This document shows, piece by piece, positions 60,557 to 64,000 of a stretch of 64,000 nt of DNA. Position 1 is the stretch's first letter, and the number at the start of each line of letters is the position of its first letter. The translations under genes and the position numbers were made by a program. The stretch comes from an uncultured Eggerthellaceae bacterium (lineage in GTDB: Bacteria; Actinomycetota; Coriobacteriia; Coriobacteriales; Eggerthellaceae): NCBI GenBank assembly GCA_947566075.1, contig CANOIM010000004.1, positions 62,001 through 126,000 of the forward strand. The letters are read 5' to 3'. Below the pieces are notes generated by a model, which saw only the letters and a list, made by a program, of their open reading frames with translations, ran no database searches and was not told the DNA's origin.

Positions 60557-61612
60557 ATGGGCGCTACGCCGTTCGAGCATTTCCTCTACGTGCTGGAATG
60601 CGGAGATGGAAGCTTCTACACCGGCTATACCACGGACGTTCCCGCGCGCGTGGCAGCCCATCAGGCAGGCATGGGCGCCAAGTACACGAAGTCCCATGCC
60701 CCCGTGCGGCTGATCGCCCAGGCACGCTTCTACAGCAAAGAGCGCGCCATGAGCGCTGAAGCCCTCTTCAAGCGACTGAACCGGGATCAAAAGGAAGCGC
60801 TGTTGGCGAAGGCTTCCGCTGACCAGGTGTCGCAGGTGCCGCTGGAACAGGTGCTCTGCCAGGAACTGCCCGGCTTCGGCGAAGACACCGCAGGAGAGTT
60901 CGTCTGCCGCAGCTTGGCTGAGAATATTGATGAGGGTTACCGGGCATTCCATACCAAGCTGGTGCCCAACCTAGACCCACGGACCATCGCCGGGGTGCGC
61001 ACGCCTGCTTTGAGGCACATTGCCAAGGCATTGGCGAAGAGGGAGGATGCGAACGCGTTCCTGAGATCGCTTCCCCATCGGCTCTTCGATGAGAACCAAG
61101 TGCACGCCTTCGCTCTAGGGCTTGAGAAAGACTACCCCACGGCCCTTGAGCTCTACGAGCGCTTCCTGCCCTTCGTTGACAACTGGGCCACCTGCGATCA
61201 GCTTCCCGTTCAGGTATTCGCCCAGCGGTCCGAAGAGACCTTGACCCAGGTAGAGCGGTGGCTTCAGTCTGACCATTGCTACACCATCCGCTTCGCCATG
61301 GGTGTGCTGATGCGCCTGTACTTGGATGAGCTGTTCGAAGAGCGCTTCTTGGAACTGGTAGCGCAGACCCCCATGCCCACCAGCCCGGAACGCCCCGCCT
61401 CTGATGAGGATATCTACTATGTGAACATGATGCGCGCCTGGTTCTTCGCCGAGGCATTGGCGAAACAGGAAGCAGCCGCGCTCCCCTATTTCGAGCACAC
61501 AGGTGACGAAGCGCTTTTGGATGAGTGGACGCGTCGCAAGGCCATTCAGAAGGCCATCGAAAGCCGCCGCATCTCTCCGGAGATGAAAGCCCACCTGCGC
61601 ACCTGCCGCTGA
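60557..61612 (+). CDS. GIY-YIG nuclease domain fused to AlkD-like DNA alkylation repair domain
   Basis: A 351-residue fusion. Residues 8-85 are a UPF0213-type GIY-YIG domain (FLYVLECGDGSFYTGYTTDVPARVAAHQAGMGAKYTKSHAPV). Residues 115-350 match the AlkD/DNA alkylation repair HEAT-repeat family (VPNLDPRTIAGVRTPALRHIAKAL, PFVDNWATCDQL, MLMRLYL-type repeats). AlkD-like proteins remove bulky or cationic alkylated bases; a nuclease on the same chain could cut at the resulting site. The ribosome site is weak, and the gene follows the sulfatase gene by eight bases. Confidence 0.82.
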   Translation: MGATPFEHFLYVLECGDGSFYTGYTTDVPARVAAHQAGMGAKYTKSHAPVRLIAQARFYSKERAMSAEALFKRLNRDQKEALLAKASADQVSQVPLEQVLCQELPGFGEDTAGEFVCRSLAENIDEGYRAFHTKLVPNLDPRTIAGVRTPALRHIAKALAKREDANAFLRSLPHRLFDENQVHAFALGLEKDYPTALELYERFLPFVDNWATCDQLPVQVFAQRSEETLTQVERWLQSDHCYTIRFAMGVLMRLYLDELFEERFLELVAQTPMPTSPERPASDEDIYYVNMMRAWFFAEALAKQEAAALPYFEHTGDEALLDEWTRRKAIQKAIESRRISPEMKAHLRTCR

Positions 61613-61643
61613 AACGTGAACAACGCTAGCCTGGCAGGAAAAC

Positions 61644-62513
61644 CTATACGGCAAGGTCAAGGGGCAAATCAGAAATATCTTTTAAGCGCCTGCCTTCAAT
61701 GAGTGTTTCAAGCATATCCATAGCGTCTTCGCTGCCATTTTCTCTTACTGATTCAATAAGCTCATACAAAGCAAAATGGTACGTGCAATCTATATCACCC
61801 GTACCAAGGGCAATGGAAGCCAATCGCGAAGGAAGTGGTTCTCCGGTCACCACCACAATATGAGGCAAGCTGCCCTTTCGATTCCGGATCAAATTCAATG
61901 CCTCAGTCCTGCTATTCTGAGCGCGATCAGATCTCATAGTCCATTTTGCAGAAATAGATGCATGCAAAATAGGTTTGCGATTAACCCGCGCCCGAATATC
62001 TGCTTCTAAACACGTTTGTTCATCAACAACCCGAAACGGGCTGTTCAGCTCCTCATCGGTACAAGGCTGACGGTAAACAACAATATCAGGCGCCACCATA
62101 TAGTCATTGCCAATCATGGCCGAGAGACTTTTGTTTTCTCGTGTCAGCTCATCTAAATAAGCAAGATGTTCATACTGAGCGTAGGACGATGCCTTCAAAG
62201 AGCTTCTGTTACCCAACTTAATGACCGTCCAATCTCCTGGACGAATGTGCTGCAATAGGGGAAATGTACAAGCAACGTAATCTGCAACAATGGTTTCAAA
62301 CTTTGCTCCAGATGTTTGGGCAGCATGCCTTTCATGTAACTCAGCCATAAGCTGTTCGGCAATCCCAGCCGCAATACGCCGTGATGCCCCATTATTTGAA
62401 TCTGCATTTGAAGGTATGCCATTTGAGCTAACTGCAAGCACACCTTTTTCAACTAATGAACGATGAAATACTTCTCTCTGTTTCGCTATGAGAGCTTTGT
62501 TGTCATCGTCCAT
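61644..62513 (-). CDS. type II restriction endonuclease, NgoBV family
   Basis: A 289-residue protein with the motif ISAKWTMRSDRAQNSRTEALNLIRNRKGSLPHIVVVTGEPLP and a Gly/Asp-rich middle (GNDYMVAPDIVVYR, probable PD-D/ExK strand). These are features of the NgoBV/NlaIV endonucleases, which cut GGNNCC. ATG at 62513 is chosen with AAGGAG seven bases upstream; it overlaps the methylase by 11 bp, so nuclease translation depends on the methylase. The GC content is clearly lower than that of the preceding genes, a sign of transfer. Confidence 0.85.
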   Translation of the reverse strand: MDDDNKALIAKQREVFHRSLVEKGVLAVSSNGIPSNADSNNGASRRIAAGIAEQLMAELHERHAAQTSGAKFETIVADYVACTFPLLQHIRPGDWTVIKLGNRSSLKASSYAQYEHLAYLDELTRENKSLSAMIGNDYMVAPDIVVYRQPCTDEELNSPFRVVDEQTCLEADIRARVNRKPILHASISAKWTMRSDRAQNSRTEALNLIRNRKGSLPHIVVVTGEPLPSRLASIALGTGDIDCTYHFALYELIESVRENGSEDAMDMLETLIEGRRLKDISDLPLDLAV

Positions 62514-63450
62514 CAATGCACTCCTTAATTTTGCGGCCAATGGCTCGAGCAACCGGAGGCGGAAACGCATTACCTATCATGCGACAGGCAGCTGTCTTCC
62601 TTGCACCAAAAACCCAGTCATCTGGAAATCCTTGAATGCGCGCCATCATGCGCGGAGTCAATCTGGGCACACCTTCAAACCCGGGATAGGGGGCCTCATC
62701 GGCAACGCCCGTGCCGTCAACTCCCAGCTTGGCCCAAGCCGCGCGCGCCCGGGATGGGCCCAGATCAGGACCCCCGTGCTTTTTAGACCCACCTACCAGT
62801 GTAGGCGCAATACCCTTCGCTCTCTTTGTCCAGTCCGTTGCGCCCTCCCAGCCGTTCACGGCCATGAGATCAGCGAGAAGCTTGCCAACCGATGTTGGCC
62901 GCTTCTTCCAGGGAGCCGGAAATTCAAACGTATCAGGAATATCTTTACGAATACCCACAATGATTGTACGCGGTCTTAACTGAGACACACCATAATCTGA
63001 AGACACGACAAGTTTGATGTGAGTTGCATAGCCTAAATTATGAAGCGTGCTCAGTATTTCGTTACGGTAATCATCAAACTGAGCATCAAGAAAACCGCGA
63101 ACATTCTCCATCATCACAGCTTTTGGCGTAATTTCTCCCACAATCCGTAAAGCTTGAGGGAAAAGATCACGCTCATCATGTTTGCCGAGTTGTTTTCCTG
63201 CCTTACTAAAAGGAGGGCAGGGCACACCAGCAGCAAAAAGATCTATATCTTCGTAGGGCCGAGCGTCAAAGTGAGCAACATCTTCACAAACCACATTCCA
63301 ATGAGGCCGATTTTGCTTCAATGTATGACAGCAGTGGTGCTCTATCTCAACAAGAGCCCGGTGGTGAAAGCCTGCCTGCTCAAGGCCCAATGCCTGGCCA
63401 CCTGCCCCCGTGCATATTTCTAAAGAGCTATGTAGAACGCCCCTACTCAT
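62503..63450 (-). CDS. DNA (cytosine-5)-methyltransferase
   Basis: A 315-residue m5C methylase that would protect the host from the partner nuclease. Motif I reads SLEICTGAGGQALGLEQAG, motif IV GVPCPPFSKAGKQLG with the catalytic Cys, motif VI MMENVRGFLD and motif VIII-like VSQLRPRTIIVGIRK; motif X (RMIGNAFPPPVARAIG) closes the protein. The target, likely GGNNCC by analogy with NgoBV, is inference. The first gene of the restriction-modification pair is the methylase, the safe order for establishment in a new host. Confidence 0.93.
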   Translation of the reverse strand: MSRGVLHSSLEICTGAGGQALGLEQAGFHHRALVEIEHHCCHTLKQNRPHWNVVCEDVAHFDARPYEDIDLFAAGVPCPPFSKAGKQLGKHDERDLFPQALRIVGEITPKAVMMENVRGFLDAQFDDYRNEILSTLHNLGYATHIKLVVSSDYGVSQLRPRTIIVGIRKDIPDTFEFPAPWKKRPTSVGKLLADLMAVNGWEGATDWTKRAKGIAPTLVGGSKKHGGPDLGPSRARAAWAKLGVDGTGVADEAPYPGFEGVPRLTPRMMARIQGFPDDWVFGARKTAACRMIGNAFPPPVARAIGRKIKECIDGR

Positions 63451-63487
63451 GTATGTTTTCTGCCTACTCCTTAAGAGGTACAGCCAT

Positions 63488-63610
63488 TCATTGTTTACGT
63501 AGTTGCGCCATTATCCCAAAGACAGAACAGGTAGCTGTACCACAAGATGAACACTTTCCCGTTATTTCAGATTTTCGGATTCCTGCCTGCTTCTGAAACC
63601 AATCATCCCA
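63488..63610 (-). other. intergenic stretch with a start-less Cys-rich frame
   Basis: The 202 bp between the methylase and the HNH gene contain no supported gene. One minus-strand frame is open without a start codon and shows CSSCGTATC, a zinc-ribbon-like hint. It may be the remains of another gene of the restriction island. Confidence 0.25.
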
Positions 63611-63652
63611 TTAGAATAAGGTGACCAATCCTCGTGTAAACCACTGTTAGAA

Positions 63653-64000
63653 TCAAGCTCTCCTGTTTTCCACCATAAACTGTTCGTAATGCATATTCAA
63701 AAGGTCATCCGATGGAGCAAGTCTTCGTTCGCTTGGCATAGTAATATGCGCGCCACCATATTTCCTGTAATCAGAACTTATAAGACGATCACTCAAAATA
63801 ATCCTGTGTGTTTCAGGCATCACGGTAAAAAGATGAGCATCATACAGAAGATGCATATCGGATCTTAGAAGAAGTCCGTTGTTCACCACTTGAGATTTCG
63901 GCCCTCTATACGAATCAATATGAGCCGCTTGGAGCGCTTCTGGAACATCAACGCAGGTAATAGCGCAAGTCCCACCGTAGGCCGCCATTACCTCCTTGCG
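63653..64000 (-). CDS. HNH endonuclease domain protein, 5' partial
   Basis: The C-terminal HNH domain reads YGGTCAITC...QAAHIDSYRGPKSQVVNNGLLLRSDMHLLYDAHLFTV. The frame is open to the window edge, and the four codons before ATG 63988 (RKEV) continue the usual lead-in of this domain, so that ATG is probably internal despite AAGGAGG just before it. It lies in the lower-GC restriction island and may be another restriction nuclease with the N-terminal part outside the window. Confidence 0.82.
   Translation of the reverse strand, partial: RKEVMAAYGGTCAITCVDVPEALQAAHIDSYRGPKSQVVNNGLLLRSDMHLLYDAHLFTVMPETHRIILSDRLISSDYRKYGGAHITMPSERRLAPSDDLLNMHYEQFMVENRRA

Noticed and set aside
63321..63596. Possible 91-residue plus-strand protein beside the methylase
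   Set aside because: Most of it overlaps the methylase 5' end in antisense, and the rest shows no recognisable pattern.
1..64000. Insertion sequences, integrases or phage genes
   Set aside because: No transposase, integrase or phage structural protein is recognisable; the two lower-GC islands have no visible mobility genes inside the window.

Overview
The window reads as a chromosomal segment of a strictly anaerobic, high-GC Gram-positive bacterium of the class Coriobacteriia (an Eggerthella/Slackia/Denitrobacterium-like actinobacterium). Supporting signs are an oxygen-sensitive class III ribonucleotide reductase, several DMSO-reductase-family molybdoenzyme operons with TorD chaperones, twelve-TM LuxR regulators next to them, a PASTA-type Ser/Thr kinase, a class B sortase, and a dnaK-grpE-dnaJ-hspR-clpB heat-shock operon of actinobacterial type. 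The assignment is inference; no rRNA or tRNA gene was found.

Layout. 1-3346: nrdD (5' end cut by the window), a short MscS channel and nrdG. About 3432-3600: a non-coding RNA that looks like 6S RNA. 3620-5605: PASTA kinase. 5715-11418: purF-purM-purN-xdhC-like-purH on the minus strand. 11521-16341: molybdoenzyme module 1 (Tat-exported catalytic subunit, Fe-S subunit, NrfD anchor, TorD). 16570-17120: toxin-antitoxin pair. 17123-19594: a second NrfD gene with a GntR regulator and an SPFH protein. 19664-20851: sortase B and a micro-membrane protein. 20976-27747: heat-shock operon. 28072-31645: lower-GC accessory island with a HipA-like kinase, an HTH protein and the frameshifted remains of a larger gene. 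31780-34615: LysR regulator, micro-protein, B3/4 protein, SMR exporter, ferredoxin. 34783-36661: nickel-related operon (nikR, hypE). 37237-37908: CIRCE-controlled hsp20. 38013-39238: mtnN and luxS. 39344-40500: frameshifted DUF4190-type membrane protein. 40746-42269: radical SAM enzyme. 42308-47762: molybdoenzyme module 2 (DmsABC-like, two anchors and a TorD). 47959-52009: two membrane LuxR regulators around a mutY-like gene. 52231-55638: module 3, a cytoplasmic acetylene-hydratase/hydroxytransferase-like molybdoenzyme with Fe-S partner and two small proteins. 55725-60548: lipoprotein, a YidC-glycerophosphotransferase fusion and a sulfatase-fold membrane protein. 60557-61612: GIY-YIG/AlkD-like fusion. 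61644-64000: lower-GC restriction-modification island (NgoBV-like nuclease, C5-methylase, HNH protein).

How the parts fit: modules 1 and 2 look like exported respiratory reductases with quinol-linked anchors, each with its own chaperone. An 18-bp operator occurs twice in the promoter of module 1 and once at the start of the NrfD-GntR-SPFH operon, which ties these two transcription units together. Chaperone control is apparently split: CIRCE (HrcA) at hsp20, HspR encoded within the dnaK-clpB operon. The points most worth following are the shared operator, the 6S-like RNA, the YidC-glycerophosphotransferase fusion, the HipA/HTH island with a decayed partner, the 66-residue protein carrying a flavinylation-like SGAT motif, and the module 3 molybdoenzyme.
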